A stretch of DNA of 64,000 bases from Corynebacterium kalinowskii (GCF_009734385.1 NZ_CP046452.1:1550001-1614000), one strand, 5' to 3'. Counted from the first letter of the stretch, positions 23,395 through 32,995 are shown. The notes: generated from the letters alone by a model not told the origin. Made by a program: numbers and translations.

Positions 23395-26300
23395 CTACCC
23401 CAGAATCCCTGGCCCCATCGTCGCCTTCAAATCACCCATGAGGTTGCCAGAGCGGTTCACACGCAGGTGTTCACCGAGCACCATCATGGTGGAGTTCTCC
23501 CCATCGACGAGTTTGAGATACACGTCAGACTCACCGGCATTGGACTTGAGCACTTCCTTCAGCCGCGTGATGTTTTCCATCGTGCACTGATCGGTCCGCA
23601 TCACCAGGCGAAGCGGCAGCCCAGCGCCACCGCCGATGCCCAGCTCAGGGGTCTGCAACGCATCGCAGAACAAACTCATGCGGTCGTCGCGGATCGAGAT
23701 GTGCGCCTTAGCGAGGATGATATTGTCCTCCACCAGCTTCGTCGCCTCGAGCGCGTAGACCTTGTTAAACACGAGCAATTCCACGGACGCGCCGTTGTGG
23801 TCTTCCACCGTGACGATCGCCCACGGCGAGCCGTCCTTCTTGCTGTAGCGCTTATCGACGGCCGAGATAATGCCACCAATAATCACCTCGGCCCCGTGTC
23901 GCAGCTCTCCGCCGAGGATCGTGGTGAGCGCGGTGTCGGTTTGCTCTGCGAGCGCTTCTTCATAGCCGTCGAGTGGGTGCCCGGAGACGTAAAGTCCGAG
24001 CATTTCGCGTTCGAGGGCTAGTTCGTGCTTGCGTTCCCAGTTCTCTTCGGGCACTTGGACGGCGAAGAAGTTCTCCACGGCTTCGTCCTCGCCACCGCCG
24101 AATCCTGCGAAGAGGTCGAACTGCCCCTTGTCGGCGGCTTTCTTGGTGGTGATGACGGAATCGACGGCGTCTTCGTGGATCAGCATGAGTCCCTTGCGCG
24201 GGTGGCCCAAGGAGTCGAAGGCACCTGCTTTGATGAGGGATTCAGTGACGCGCTTGTTGCACGGCACCGTGTCAATCTTGTCCAGGTAGTCGGAGAAGTC
24301 CTTGAAGTGTCCCTTCTCCTTTCGAGATGTGACGATGGACTCCACTACGTCCTCGCCTACGTTGCGCACGGCGCCAAGGCCGAAGCGGATGTCCTTGCCT
24401 ACGGCCACGAAGTCGAGCACAGACTCGTTGACATCTGGTGGCATAACCTTAATGCCCAGGTGTCGGCAGTCAGCAAGGTAGATGGCAGACTTATCCTTCT
24501 TGTCAGAGACCGAGGTGAGCAATGCTGCCATGTATTCTGCGGTGTAGTTGGCCTTGAGGTAGCCAGTCCAGAATGACACCAGCCCGTAGCCTGCGGCGTG
24601 AGACTTATTGAACGCGTACGCAGCGAATGGCTCAATGGTGTCCCACAGCGCCTTGATAGCTTCGGAGGAAAATCCATTGGACTTCATTCCGGCTTCGAAG
24701 GCAACGAATTCCTTGGCGAGCACCTCCGGCTTCTTCTTACCCATGGCTTTACGGAAGCCGTCTGCTTGGCCAGCAGTGTAGTTTGCGACCTTCTGCGAGA
24801 TACGCATGATCTGCTCCTGATACACGATCAGACCATAGGTATCGCCGAGGATCTCCTTCAGCGGCTCTTCCAGCTCCGGGTGAATCGGCTTGATGGCCTG
24901 GCGACCATTCTTGCGGTCAGCGTAATCCAGGTGGGCGTTCACCCCCATCGGGCCCGGGCGATACAGGGCCAAAGCGGCGACGATGTCGTCGAACCCAGTC
25001 GGCTCCATACGCTTGAGCAGCTCGCGCATACCGCCACCATCAAGCTGGAACACGCCCAGGGTGTCGCCACGAGCGAGCAGTTTGTAGGTTTCTTCGTCTT
25101 CGGTGGACAAACCTTCGAGGTCGAGGTCGATACCACGATTGAGCTTGATGTTTTCCAGCGCATCACCGATCACGGTGAGGTTGCGCAGGCCCAGGAAGTC
25201 CATCTTCAGCAGGCCGATGGCCTCACACGCCGGGTATGGCCAGCCGGTGATGAGCGCGCCGTCTTGTTGGCGTTTCCACATTGGGATGCAGTCGAGCAAA
25301 GGCACCGACGCCATGATCACGGCACAGGCGTGCACGCCTGCCTGCCTGACGACGCCTTCGAGGCCTCGGGCCGTGTCATAAATCTTCTTTACGTCAGGGT
25401 CGGTCTCGATAAGGCTGCGTACTTCGCCGGCCTCACCAAATCGCGGATGATCGGGATCCGTGATACCCGACAATGGAATGTCCTTAGCCATGATGGCCGG
25501 AGGTAGCGCCTTGGTAATGCGGTCGGCAATTTGGTAGCCAGCTTGGCCGAACTGCACGCGGGCGGAGTCCTTCAATGCCTGCTTAGTCTTCACCGTGCCG
25601 AAGGTAATCACCTGGGCGATCTTGTCCTCGCCCCAACGCTCGGTGGCGTAGTTGATCATTTCTTCGCGACGACGGTCTTCGAAGTCGATATCGATATCGG
25701 GTGCGGACGGACGCTCCGGGTTGAGAAAGCGCTCAAACAGCAAATCGTGCTCGATCGGGTCGATGTTGGTGATGGTCAGCGCATAAGCCACGAGTGCACC
25801 AGCTGCCGAACCACGGCCCGGCCCCACACGAATGCCAACGGAGCGGGCATGCTTGATCAGCTCGGCCACGATGAGGAAGTAGGACGGGTAGCCCTTCATA
25901 TCAATGACGTCGATTTCGTACTTCGCACGATCGATGTACTCCTGCGGCACTTCCTTACCAGGGAAGCGCTCCTGCAGACCGCGCATGACTTCCTTGTACA
26001 GCCAGGAAGTCGGGGTCTCCCCTTCTGGGACGTCGGCGATAGGCATGCGATCGTGGGTGTGTTCGACCCAGATTTCCCCGTAGTCCTCTACGCGCTCAGC
26101 AATGAGCAGGGTGTTATCACACGCGCTCGGCACCGTGTGGTCCCAGGTGGCGCGCATATCGGCTGCGGTCTTGATGTAGTAGCCGCTGCCGTCGAACTTG
26201 AAGCGGTCTTCGTCGTGCAGCGTCTTACCCGTCTGCACACACAGCATTGCCTCATGAGCCTGCGCCTGAGATTCCAGCACATAGTGGCAGTCATTGGTGA

Positions 26301-26955
26301 CCAGTGGTGGCAGATCCAGTTTGCGGCCGATCTCCAACAGCTCGGAGCGCACCCGGTTTTCGATGTCCAGGCCGTGGTCCATCAACTCAAGGAAGTAATT
26401 GTCCTTGCCATAAATGTCCTGCCACATCGCAGCGGCTTCCAGGGCCTCATTGAACTGGCCCAGGCGCAGGCGGGTCTGCACGTCACCGGACGGACAGCCA
26501 GTGGTCGCAATGATGCCCGAAGCACGCTCAGCAATGATTTCGGCATCCATGCGTGGCCATTTACCCAGTTGGCCTTCATAGGAAGCCATCGACGACAGGT
26601 AGAAGAGATTGCGCAGGCCTTCGACATTTTCAGCAACCATGGTCTGGTGCAGGTACGCACCAGATGCCGAGACGTCATCAGACTTTTGGTGTGGTTCGCC
26701 CCACCGGATGCGCTGTTTGTTGAAGCGAGATTCTGGAGCGAGGTAGGCCTCAATGCCGATGATGGGTTTGACTCCCACCTCGGTCATCTTCCGGTAAAAA
26801 GCATCCGAGCCGTACATGTTGCCGTGGTCCGTGATGCCGACGGCGGGCATGCCTTGGCGGACGACTTCGTCGGCAAGCATGTCGATCTTTGCCATTCCAT
26901 CGAGCATCGAATACTCAGTGTGATTATGCAGATGAACGAAGGAAGAATTGCCCAT
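23395..26955 (-). CDS. dnaE: DNA polymerase III alpha subunit
   Basis: Replicative polymerase catalytic subunit, 1186 residues, normal for actinobacterial DnaE1. N-terminal PHP domain: [17 protein letters not shown] and [10 protein letters not shown] (metal-binding His/Asp set seen). The catalytic triad is in [13 protein letters not shown], with FVYQEQIM-like helices ([12 protein letters not shown]), [17 protein letters not shown] and the C-terminal helix-hairpin and OB region ([16 protein letters not shown]). Start is ATG 26955; a TAGACT -10 lies eight bases upstream on the reverse strand, so longer in-frame starts are rejected. Genomic neighbour of ilvA and lspA-rluD, as in related actinobacteria. 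Confidence 0.98.
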   Translation of the reverse strand: MGNSSFVHLHNHTEYSMLDGMAKIDMLADEVVRQGMPAVGITDHGNMYGSDAFYRKMTEVGVKPIIGIEAYLAPESRFNKQRIRWGEPHQKSDDVSASGAYLHQTMVAENVEGLRNLFYLSSMASYEGQLGKWPRMDAEIIAERASGIIATTGCPSGDVQTRLRLGQFNEALEAAAMWQDIYGKDNYFLELMDHGLDIENRVRSELLEIGRKLDLPPLVTNDCHYVLESQAQAHEAMLCVQTGKTLHDEDRFKFDGSGYYIKTAADMRATWDHTVPSACDNTLLIAERVEDYGEIWVEHTHDRMPIADVPEGETPTSWLYKEVMRGLQERFPGKEVPQEYIDRAKYEIDVIDMKGYPSYFLIVAELIKHARSVGIRVGPGRGSAAGALVAYALTITNIDPIEHDLLFERFLNPERPSAPDIDIDFEDRRREEMINYATERWGEDKIAQVITFGTVKTKQALKDSARVQFGQAGYQIADRITKALPPAIMAKDIPLSGITDPDHPRFGEAGEVRSLIETDPDVKKIYDTARGLEGVVRQAGVHACAVIMASVPLLDCIPMWKRQQDGALITGWPYPACEAIGLLKMDFLGLRNLTVIGDALENIKLNRGIDLDLEGLSTEDEETYKLLARGDTLGVFQLDGGGMRELLKRMEPTGFDDIVAALALYRPGPMGVNAHLDYADRKNGRQAIKPIHPELEEPLKEILGDTYGLIVYQEQIMRISQKVANYTAGQADGFRKAMGKKKPEVLAKEFVAFEAGMKSNGFSSEAIKALWDTIEPFAAYAFNKSHAAGYGLVSFWTGYLKANYTAEYMAALLTSVSDKKDKSAIYLADCRHLGIKVMPPDVNESVLDFVAVGKDIRFGLGAVRNVGEDVVESIVTSRKEKGHFKDFSDYLDKIDTVPCNKRVTESLIKAGAFDSLGHPRKGLMLIHEDAVDSVITTKKAADKGQFDLFAGFGGGEDEAVENFFAVQVPEENWERKHELALEREMLGLYVSGHPLDGYEEALAEQTDTALTTILGGELRHGAEVIIGGIISAVDKRYSKKDGSPWAIVTVEDHNGASVELLVFNKVYALEATKLVEDNIILAKAHISIRDDRMSLFCDALQTPELGIGGGAGLPLRLVMRTDQCTMENITRLKEVLKSNAGESDVYLKLVDGENSTMMVLGEHLRVNRSGNLMGDLKATMGPGILG

Positions 26956-26963
26956 AAGCCGAG

Positions 26964-26969
26964 AGTCTA
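26964..26969 (-). promoter_or_regulatory. Putative -10 (TAGACT) of dnaE
   Basis: Reverse-strand TAGACT ends eight bases before the dnaE ATG at 26955. No Shine-Dalgarno is present, so translation of a leaderless message is inferred. Confidence 0.4.
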
Positions 26970-27007
26970 CTGAAAGTGTCAAGCGGGTAGGCACTCAGCC
27001 CGCACGC

Positions 27008-27013
27008 TAAGGT
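27008..27013 (+). promoter_or_regulatory. Putative -10 (TAAGGT) of rarD
   Basis: TAAGGT ends eight bases before the ATG at 27022 and lies 38 bases from the reverse-strand dnaE -10; two back-to-back leaderless promoters would share this gap. Confidence 0.35.
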
Positions 27014-27021
27014 GTATCCCC

Positions 27022-27873
27022 ATGATGTACGCAGTGCTTGCCTACTTGATGTGGGGCGGATTCGCCGCCTTCTTCCCCCTGCTGGAACCGGCCAGCCCGC
27101 CGGAGATCCTGGCACATCGCATCGTGTGGACCGCAGGCATCATGCTGCTACTCATCGTGGTGCGCGGCTCTATCAAGGAGCTAAAAGCTGCAGACCGAGC
27201 CACGTGGTTGTTGGTGTCGGTGGCGTCTTTCTTCATCGCTATTAACTGGCTGACGTACGTCGTGGCGGTGAACTCGGGGCATGTGGCGGAAGCTGCGCTA
27301 GGTTACTTCATCAACCCGCTGGTCAATGTGCTGCTGGGAATGGTATTCCTCGGGGAACGGCTGCGACCGCTACAAAAGCTCAGCGTGGTCATCGCAGCCA
27401 TCGCGGTCATCATCTTGGCAGCGCTCGCGGGTCAGCCACCCTTGCTCGGCCTCACCCTCGCATTTTCTTTCGGAATCTACGGCTTGATCAAGAAGCGGGT
27501 CCAGCTCTCCGCCGAAGCGTCACTCGCCGCCGAGACCTTGGTGCTCTTCCCCATTGCTGCTGGCTATTGGATCTACCTGGCGGTACAGGGCACGTCGACG
27601 TTCGCGTCGGAAGGTGTCGGCCATGCTGCGCTGCTCATCAGCTCCGGACTCATCACTGCGATCCCACTGCTGCTCTTTAGCCACGCAGCCAAGCTCGTTC
27701 CGCTGTCGACCATCGGGATGCTGCAATACATGACCCCGACCATGCAGATGCTGTGGGCAGTACTGGTCATGCACGAACAGCTTCAGCAGATCCGCTGGAT
27801 CGGATTCATCATCATTTGGGTATCGGTGGCGATCTTCCTGGCCGACATCTGGCTGGTTAGCCGGGAAAAGTAG
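27022..27873 (+). CDS. rarD: RarD-type EamA/DMT transporter
   Basis: 283-residue integral membrane protein of the drug/metabolite transporter superfamily (EamA repeats), with ten hydrophobic segments in two repeats. It opens AYLMWGGFAAFFPLLEPAS, the start of RarD, a family named from chloramphenicol sensitivity in Pseudomonas but usually of unknown substrate. Other signatures: FFIAINWLTYVVAVNSGHVAEAALGYFINPL and SFGIYGLIKKRVQL, and TIGMLQYMTPTMQ. Start chosen at ATG 27022 (ATG 27025 also possible). Divergent from dnaE and convergent with the membrane-anchored gene at 27857 (overlap 17 bases). Confidence 0.9.
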   Translation: MMYAVLAYLMWGGFAAFFPLLEPASPPEILAHRIVWTAGIMLLLIVVRGSIKELKAADRATWLLVSVASFFIAINWLTYVVAVNSGHVAEAALGYFINPLVNVLLGMVFLGERLRPLQKLSVVIAAIAVIILAALAGQPPLLGLTLAFSFGIYGLIKKRVQLSAEASLAAETLVLFPIAAGYWIYLAVQGTSTFASEGVGHAALLISSGLITAIPLLLFSHAAKLVPLSTIGMLQYMTPTMQMLWAVLVMHEQLQQIRWIGFIIIWVSVAIFLADIWLVSREK

Positions 27874-28399
27874 CAGGCACGAGCACGGGCCTGATCCCGA
27901 ATCGCCCGTAGGCAGCATCGGCAGGCAATACCTCCACCGACGCCAACCGCGGATCCACAGCAATCTCGCGGAGAGCATCAGCCGAGTCAAATACCACCAG
28001 GGCGATCAGATCCTGATCGGCCGGTGTCCAGCGCGCAAACACCTCGGCGTGGGTCTCCGGTGCTACCGGCTGCGGGACGGGAACTGGCGTGTGCGTGGCG
28101 AACACAAGGGTGCTGGCGCGACGCACGCCGATGGCGTCGATAAGCTCGCCTGCCGACTCGGCGCGCTGCGGGGTTGTGAACGTGAGGAGCGCCCAAGAAT
28201 CCCCCGTGGCCTGGTTCAATGAGGCGGCGGCGCGCTCTTGGTAAGCGGCGAATGGTTCGTCATGATCCTGCCCCAGGCTGTCGCCGTTGATCAGCATCGG
28301 CTTGTTGGTGCGATCGCTGAACCCTGCGACGATGATCGCAACGATGATGATCAAGGTCGCTAGCAGCGCCAAGATCTTGCGCAACTTATCCGCGCTCAT
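27857..28399 (-). CDS. Membrane-anchored hypothetical protein
   Basis: 180-residue protein with a single N-terminal hydrophobic segment (residues 10-27, [17 protein letters not shown]) that works as signal anchor, and an extracytoplasmic part (residues 30-180). The C-terminal part has alternating strand/helix pattern ([22 protein letters not shown]) and the short motif RWTPADQD. No known family recognised; present in corynebacteria beside rluD. The ATG shares four bases with the rluD stop (ATGA), so it is translationally coupled and is the third gene of the lspA-rluD run. Function unknown. Confidence 0.78.
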   Translation of the reverse strand: MSADKLRKILALLATLIIIVAIIVAGFSDRTNKPMLINGDSLGQDHDEPFAAYQERAAASLNQATGDSWALLTFTTPQRAESAGELIDAIGVRRASTLVFATHTPVPVPQPVAPETHAEVFARWTPADQDLIALVVFDSADALREIAVDPRLASVEVLPADAAYGRFGIRPVLVPATFPG

Positions 28400-29319
28400 G
28401 CCCGCAAAACGTCCAGGGCATGCTGCAGGTCGGCCGGGTAAGGCGATTCAATTTCCAGATAGCGGCCATCCGCGGGGTGATGGAACCCAAGCTTGACCGC
28501 ATGCAGCCACTGCCGGATCAACCCGAGTCGCTTACTGAGGTTCGGATCGGAGCCGTACATCGGATCACCACAGCACGGGTGGTGCAGCGAGGAAAAGTGC
28601 ACGCGAATCTGGTGGGTGCGCCCGGTTTCCAGGTGCACTTCGAGCAACGTCGCCTCGCGAAAAGCCTCAATGGTTTCATAATGCGTCACCGAGGGCTTGC
28701 CATCCGTCGTGACCGCGAAACGCCAACCCGCCGACGGATGCCGACCGATAGGGGCTTCGATAGTGCCGGTGGTTGGATCCGGATGGCCCTGCACCAATGC
28801 GTGGTAGGTCTTGGTCACGGTACGGTCCCGGAAAGCGCGCTTGAGCACCGTGTATCCGCGCTCCGAGGCGGCCACCACCATCACGCCCGACGTTCCGACA
28901 TCCAAGCGCTGCACGATGCCCTTGCGTTCCGGCGGTCCGGAAGTAGAAATGCGAAACCCCGCCGCAGCCAGTCCCCCGACCACCGTGGGTCCTTCCCAGC
29001 CAACCGTCGGGTGCGCCGCCACGCCCACGGGCTTATCGACGACAATGACATCCTGATCTGAGTACAAAATGTTCATCCCCGGCACGAGCTCCGCTTTCGG
29101 AACCAACGGCGCCGGAGGCTCCGGCAAGGTGACATCGAGCCAGGTGTCGGACGTCAGGCGATCGGATTTGCTGACCTGTTGGCCGTCGATAAGCACGTCT
29201 CCGGCTTCGGCGAGCTCGGCGGCAACGGTGCGGGACAGGCCTAGGAGTTTGGCCAGCGCGGCGTCGACACGCATGCCCGCGAGTCCCTCAGGAACTGGGA
29301 GTTGACGTGATTCACGCAT
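28396..29319 (-). CDS. rluD: RluD-type 23S rRNA pseudouridine synthase
   Basis: RluA-family enzyme (307 residues) converting uridine to pseudouridine in RNA, most likely 23S rRNA. An S4 domain is at residues 15-75 ([12 protein letters not shown]), then the catalytic domain: [12 protein letters not shown], and [17 protein letters not shown] with the catalytic Asp, and [38 protein letters not shown]. Start is ATG 29319 (MRESRQL); a longer frame would run into lspA. It overlaps lspA by eight bases and its stop overlaps the next start, so it is the middle gene of the run. Confidence 0.94.
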   Translation of the reverse strand: MRESRQLPVPEGLAGMRVDAALAKLLGLSRTVAAELAEAGDVLIDGQQVSKSDRLTSDTWLDVTLPEPPAPLVPKAELVPGMNILYSDQDVIVVDKPVGVAAHPTVGWEGPTVVGGLAAAGFRISTSGPPERKGIVQRLDVGTSGVMVVAASERGYTVLKRAFRDRTVTKTYHALVQGHPDPTTGTIEAPIGRHPSAGWRFAVTTDGKPSVTHYETIEAFREATLLEVHLETGRTHQIRVHFSSLHHPCCGDPMYGSDPNLSKRLGLIRQWLHAVKLGFHHPADGRYLEIESPYPADLQHALDVLRA

Positions 29320-29806
29320 GGGCCCGATCCTCTCGCATGACGCCGAACACAAAGCAGATCACTCCGATGGTGATGCAGGAATCCGCAATGTTGAATACCG
29401 CGAAACTACCCACGGAGATGAAATCCACTACGTGACCGAAGTAGAAGCCAGGATCGCGGAACAGGCGATCGATGAGGTTGCCGAGCGCCCCACCTGCGAT
29501 GAGTGCTAATCCAATAGCCTGCCACTTTTCCGGAACCATACGGGAATACCAGGCGATGCCGAGCACGAAGCACAATTGAATGGTGGTGAACAACCACGTG
29601 GAGTTGGTGCCCATGGAGAACGCGGCGCCGGGGTTAAACAGGAGATAAAAGCGGAACCAGTCGCCGATCACCGGCTGTGGAATTCCCGGTTCCAGCGTGG
29701 CCAGCATGATCGCTTTTGTTACTTGGTCGATCGTTGCGGCCAGGATGGCAATAATCGCCATCAGTTTCACATAACTCCTACCTTCACCTTTCACGCGTTC
29801 CATCAT
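29312..29806 (-). CDS. lspA: Lipoprotein signal peptidase
   Basis: Aspartic membrane peptidase (164 residues) cleaving prolipoprotein signal peptides before the lipidated Cys; needed for the several lipoproteins in this window. Four membrane segments; catalytic motifs: [20 protein letters not shown] (first Asp), FADS-like FNIADSCIT (second Asp) and VVDFISVG. The C-terminus is short, as expected. First gene of lspA-rluD and a membrane-anchored gene, read leftwards with overlapping ends. AGGGA before the start at 29806 could serve as SD. Confidence 0.95.
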   Translation of the reverse strand: MMERVKGEGRSYVKLMAIIAILAATIDQVTKAIMLATLEPGIPQPVIGDWFRFYLLFNPGAAFSMGTNSTWLFTTIQLCFVLGIAWYSRMVPEKWQAIGLALIAGGALGNLIDRLFRDPGFYFGHVVDFISVGSFAVFNIADSCITIGVICFVFGVMREDRAHA

Positions 29807-29870
29807 TCCCTATTACCCACCCGTTTTTCTATTCCGCCCCTGGTTTTCGCGAGACTGGGCCCCGAGCTAG

Positions 29871-29876
29871 TAGCTT
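29871..29876 (+). promoter_or_regulatory. Putative -10 (TAGCTT) of lipoprotein gene
   Basis: TAGCTT is eight bases before the ATG at 29885 and there is no Shine-Dalgarno. The fit is weaker than others in the window because the region is T-rich. Confidence 0.3.
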
Positions 29877-29884
29877 TATTTAGT

Positions 29885-30793
29885 ATGAAACTGAAGCTCA
29901 TGCCAGTGCTCGTCGCTCTCTCGCTCGGTGTCCTATCTGCGTGTGGTTCTCATGAACCGGCTCCTGAGGCGCAGCAGCCGGTGTCTTTGACCGTTGATGC
30001 CCCGAAAGTGACTGTGCTGAACGCAGGAGAAGGCGCTGCCGAGATAGTTTCCTTTCGCGATAGCGGAGTCACCCAGCAGGTCGCGATGGAGTTTTCGGAT
30101 AGCTTCGAGCAGGGCACGGGAGATGTCGCGACGTTGGATCCGCAGCCACCTGCCCACCCGAATGTGGAAACTCTGAGCGCCGCCGTGGATGCCACCGTGT
30201 CGGGCGAGTCTCCGCGTGATGTCACCCTCACGATGAAGGATCCGAAGCACTCTAATATCGCCTACGCCTCTGACGTCTACTCCACCTCTGGTTTCCAACT
30301 GAGTTGGACGGGCCAACCTACTGGACGCGCGGAACAGGTACAACTGAGCGCGCCAGCAAACTCCACCGATCAGGGGCGTGCGGTGGCTGAGCTTTATCTG
30401 ATGAAGCTGCTCGCGCAGCCCATTATTTTCCCAGAGGAGCCGATCGCCCCAGGAGCGTCTTGGATGGTGGAGAACCGGGTGGCGGGCGATTCCACGATGC
30501 TGCGCAATTCGACTTACCGTTTGGTATCCCGAAACGGCGATCTCGCCGAGCTCGAGGTAGCCGTCAGCGAGCGCCCAGCTGTGAGCGCGTTAAACATCGG
30601 CGACCAAGGTGGCCAAGGCGAGCTGAAGGTAATGCAGTCCACCTCGAACGGTACCGGCCACTTCACCATTGATCTGAGCAAGCCGCTGCCGACCGCTGGC
30701 GAGTTCTTCCTGGCTACCCGCGTCGTCTACGGCCAAGACGAGACTCAAACCCGCGTTTTCCAGGACTTTGGTTCGGGAATCAAGTTTTCATAG
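29885..30793 (+). CDS. Secreted lipoprotein
   Basis: 302-residue predicted lipoprotein: MKLKLMPVLVALSLGVLSACG, with lipobox LSAC (Cys residue 20) and a Pro/Glu linker after it. The remaining 270 residues are beta-rich, with a LAELEVAVSERP and FTIDLSKPLPTAGEF pattern like cell-envelope polysaccharide- or lipid-binding sandwich proteins. The ATG at 29885 is the natural start; the reading frame runs further upstream but without a signal. It ends six bases before the ATG of the ABC-F leader. Function unknown, likely cell-envelope. A hydrophobic patch near residue 150 is not a membrane span. Confidence 0.72.
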   Translation: MKLKLMPVLVALSLGVLSACGSHEPAPEAQQPVSLTVDAPKVTVLNAGEGAAEIVSFRDSGVTQQVAMEFSDSFEQGTGDVATLDPQPPAHPNVETLSAAVDATVSGESPRDVTLTMKDPKHSNIAYASDVYSTSGFQLSWTGQPTGRAEQVQLSAPANSTDQGRAVAELYLMKLLAQPIIFPEEPIAPGASWMVENRVAGDSTMLRNSTYRLVSRNGDLAELEVAVSERPAVSALNIGDQGGQGELKVMQSTSNGTGHFTIDLSKPLPTAGEFFLATRVVYGQDETQTRVFQDFGSGIKFS

Positions 30794-30799
30794 GCTAAA

Positions 30800-30823
30800 A
30801 TGATGGCCATGGCATCTTCTTAA
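30800..30823 (+). CDS. Possible leader peptide of ABC-F gene (7 codons)
   Basis: ATG ATG GCC ATG GCA TCT TCT TAA starts six bases after the upstream stop, with AGG nearby but no strong SD. Its stop codon overlaps the left arm of an inverted repeat (30819-30826) whose right arm (30855-30862) covers the ABC-F gene's Shine-Dalgarno. The leader is very short; the evidence is its position within the hairpin rather than its sequence. Confidence 0.35.
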   Translation: MMAMASS

Positions 30824-30864
30824 GTTCACCGGCAGCTCCCCAACGACCTCCACAAACTTAAGGA
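30819..30864 (+). promoter_or_regulatory. Inverted repeat sequestering ABC-F ribosome binding site
   Basis: CTTAAGTT (30819-30826) and AACTTAAG (30855-30862) are perfectly complementary. The right arm overlaps AAGGA (30860-30864), the only SD for the ATG at 30871. Pairing would hide that SD; a ribosome stalled on the leader would free it. This is the design of translational attenuators before antibiotic-resistance genes. Confidence 0.5.
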
Positions 30865-30870
30865 TCACCC

Positions 30871-32460
30871 ATGCCCGCACTCTTTCGTCTCGACCGCGTC
30901 AGCTTCTCTTATCCCACGCGCCGTGTCCTGACCGACATTTCCTTTACCGTCACCCCAGGCCGCATCGCCGGCCTGATCGGTGAAAACGGTGCTGGGAAGT
31001 CCACTCTCCTTTCGCTGCTCGCAGGCAGCGCCCCCGATGTCGGCGCCATCACCCGGCCGCCCCGCGTCGGGCTCATCGAGCAAGAAACGACCCTGCCACC
31101 CAACGCGCCAGCAAGCACGCTTATCGACGCCGCAGTCGCCGACATCCGCCAGCTAGAAGCCGACATTGAACGCCTCGGCGCCGAGATGGCCCACCGCGAT
31201 GTCACCGAAGAATTCGATCTCGCGTTGGCACGCGCTGAACAAGCTGGGGCGTGGACTCTGGATGCCCGCGTGGCTGAAGTCCTGGCTGGGCTCGGGCTGG
31301 AAGGCGTGCCTGCCAGTACCGCTATTGGGGACATGTCGGGAGGCCAACGGCGTCGTTACGCTCTTGCTGCCCTGCTACTCCGACCTGCGGACGGGCTGCT
31401 GCTGGACGAGCCGACGAACCACCTCGATGCCAACACTGTGGATTTCCTCATCGGAGAGCTCGAGCGTTTTCCTGGGCCGGTGATTGCCGCCAGCCATGAT
31501 CGGTGGTTCCTCGACAACTGCGCAACTGACATCATCGACCTCGATCCCGCTTTGGGAGCCGAGGGCGGCTATGGCGAAGACTCCCGCCAGGGCGCCCTCT
31601 ACACGGGCTCGTTCAGTGACTATCTCGAATGGCGCGCCGCAGCGCGTCGGCGGTGGGAGCACGATTTCGCGATTCAGGAACAAACGCGCCTGGAACTTGA
31701 GAACAAGTTGGGTATTTCGGAGTCGGATGTTTTTCACTCCACAGTGTCCAAATCAGAGTCTCGGATTTCCGCCAAGTTCTACTCGGATCGAGCCGCGAAA
31801 ACCGTCGGCAATCGCTTGTCCGCAACCCGGGCACGCCTGGCAGAGTTGGAGCGCTTCGAAATCCCCGAGCCACACCCGGCACTTTCCTTTAGTCGCCAGC
31901 TTGACACTATGAAATTCGGGACTTCAGAGCCACTGCTTCGGTTGGAAAAGATCGCCGTGCCAGGAAGACTCGCACCGTTGACCTTCGAACTCTTTGCTGG
32001 GGAATCCGTCTTGGTGACGGGCCCCAACGGCGCCGGGAAGTCGACCCTCCTGGGTGTCGTTGCTGGCGAGATTGCCGAGTTTACGGGCACCCGCACCGTT
32101 TTTGATGGCGCGCGGATTGGCTATCTGCCGCAGGACGTCAAATGGCCCTCGCTTGACGCCACGCCTGCGCAGTACTGCGCCAGCCTTGTTGAGCTCGGTT
32201 TGTTGGATGATGGGCACATGCACACCCCAATGCGGGAGCTATCCCTTGGTCAGCAGCGCAGGGTAGCCATTGGCATGGTGCTCAGCGATCCTCCACCAGT
32301 CTTGCTTCTGGACGAGCCAACCAACCACATCGCCCTCGCCCTGGCCGAAGACTTAGAAGCAGCTCTCGCGAGCTATCCGGGAGTCTGTATCATTGCCAGC
32401 CACGACCGGTGGCTGCGATCCCGCTGGCAGGGCCGACGTCTGGATCTGAGCCCACGCTGA
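30871..32460 (+). CDS. ABC-F ATPase (ribosome protection type)
   Basis: 529-residue cytosolic protein with two ABC ATPase halves and no membrane domain, the ABC-F pattern. First half: Walker A GENGAGKST, signature MSGGQRRR, Walker B LLLDEPTNHLD and switch His SHDRW. A long linker (residues about 230-330) with charged helices and the second half GPNGAGKST, signature LSLGQQRR, LLLDEPTNHI and SHDRW follow. ABC-F proteins act on the ribosome, either in translation or giving resistance to macrolide/lincosamide/pleuromutilin-type drugs; the putative attenuator upstream favours the resistance kind. Start ATG with AAGGA six bases upstream. Bounded by a strong hairpin after the stop. Confidence 0.85.
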   Translation: MPALFRLDRVSFSYPTRRVLTDISFTVTPGRIAGLIGENGAGKSTLLSLLAGSAPDVGAITRPPRVGLIEQETTLPPNAPASTLIDAAVADIRQLEADIERLGAEMAHRDVTEEFDLALARAEQAGAWTLDARVAEVLAGLGLEGVPASTAIGDMSGGQRRRYALAALLLRPADGLLLDEPTNHLDANTVDFLIGELERFPGPVIAASHDRWFLDNCATDIIDLDPALGAEGGYGEDSRQGALYTGSFSDYLEWRAAARRRWEHDFAIQEQTRLELENKLGISESDVFHSTVSKSESRISAKFYSDRAAKTVGNRLSATRARLAELERFEIPEPHPALSFSRQLDTMKFGTSEPLLRLEKIAVPGRLAPLTFELFAGESVLVTGPNGAGKSTLLGVVAGEIAEFTGTRTVFDGARIGYLPQDVKWPSLDATPAQYCASLVELGLLDDGHMHTPMRELSLGQQRRVAIGMVLSDPPPVLLLDEPTNHIALALAEDLEAALASYPGVCIIASHDRWLRSRWQGRRLDLSPR

Positions 32461-32474
32461 CCCGAAAACGATTA

Positions 32475-32513
32475 CGATCCCCTCAGTCACTTTTTCATGA
32501 ACTGAGGGGATCG
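32475..32513. terminator. Stem-loop terminator between ABC-F and DUF2892 genes
   Basis: CGATCCCCTCAGT (32475-32487) pairs perfectly with the right arm at 32501-32513, loop 13 bases with TTTTT. No T-run follows on the plus strand; the reverse strand has a short weak one. Probably shared by the two convergent genes. Confidence 0.6.
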
Positions 32514-32528
32514 CCGTCGAGGAAAAGG

Positions 32529-32732
32529 CTAGTTCTTAACCTTGCAGGTGGAGATGCCGAAAATACGGTAGAGCGGGCAGAAGCCAACAGCTGCGGTGAG
32601 CGCGAGGATGGCCGCGACAACCCACAAGATGATGGACGTGGTTCCAGAGGTAACAAAAGCTGCGCAAGCAGCTGCGATGATGGCAAGCACGGCGCGAAGA
32701 CCGCGATCGAGGGATCCTTCGTTTGGTTTCAT
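32529..32732 (-). CDS. DUF2892 small membrane protein
   Basis: 67-residue membrane protein of the DUF2892 (YgaP membrane-domain-like) family: MKPNEGSLDRGLRAVLAII then two hydrophobic segments (IIAAACAAFVTSG and ILWVVAAILALTAAVG) and FCPLYRIFGISTC, the family's C-terminal CPLY motif. The start is taken as ATG 32732, because a TAAAAT -10 ends seven bases before it and the family begins MK; an ATG two codons earlier is possible. Cysteines suggest possible sulphur-related chemistry; role unknown. Confidence 0.8.
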   Translation of the reverse strand: MKPNEGSLDRGLRAVLAIIAAACAAFVTSGTTSIILWVVAAILALTAAVGFCPLYRIFGISTCKVKN

Positions 32733-32739
32733 GCCCATT

Positions 32740-32745
32740 ATTTTA
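32740..32745 (-). promoter_or_regulatory. Putative -10 (TAAAAT) of DUF2892 gene
   Basis: Reverse-strand TAAAAT ends seven bases before the ATG at 32732, the leaderless arrangement. It decides the second in-frame ATG. Confidence 0.4.
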
Positions 32746-32778
32746 GGTCGCTTAGATGTTTCATGAACTATCTAGAGT

Positions 32779-32793
32779 TTGATGTCACATCAA
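32779..32793. repeat. TTGATG-TCA-CATCAA palindrome
   Basis: Perfect 6-base arms with a 3-base centre, 47 bases upstream of the DUF2892 start. An operator for a helix-turn-helix repressor is possible; no regulator gene is adjacent. Confidence 0.35.
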
Positions 32794-32866
32794 CAGCACC
32801 CCCGGGTGTGGCCCAAGATCACCGAGCCATTCCTACCCGGAATAACCCTGACCGATTCCTGACGCG

Positions 32867-32953
32867 CGAAACCCGATAGTCAGGGCAGCTAATCCACTAC
32901 TCAGGCGAATCTGGCCATTTCAGTAGTTGATCTACCCCGACTACCGGGTTTCG
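32867..32953. repeat. Long imperfect inverted repeat
   Basis: CGAAACCCGATAGTCAGGG (32867-32885) matches the complement of 32935-32953 at 17 of 19 positions; a further part (CCACTACTCA / CAGTAGTTG region) continues it towards a central loop near 32902-32919. It lies in the 263-base gap between DUF2892 and the MTB12-like lipoprotein, which otherwise holds no gene I can support. Could be a palindromic element, large terminator-like hairpin or mobile remnant. Confidence 0.6.
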
Positions 32954-32995
32954 TGTATCGAGTATTGCTCGTTCCCGTTTACGGAAAAATAGGAA

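Noticed and set aside
25531..26973. 480-codon frame opposite dnaE
   Set aside because: Shadow of a secure polymerase gene, no SD or terminator of its own.
32763..32879. 38-codon frame in the gap upstream of DUF2892
   Set aside because: No SD, no promoter at a sensible distance, and its end runs into the inverted repeat at 32867; random frame.
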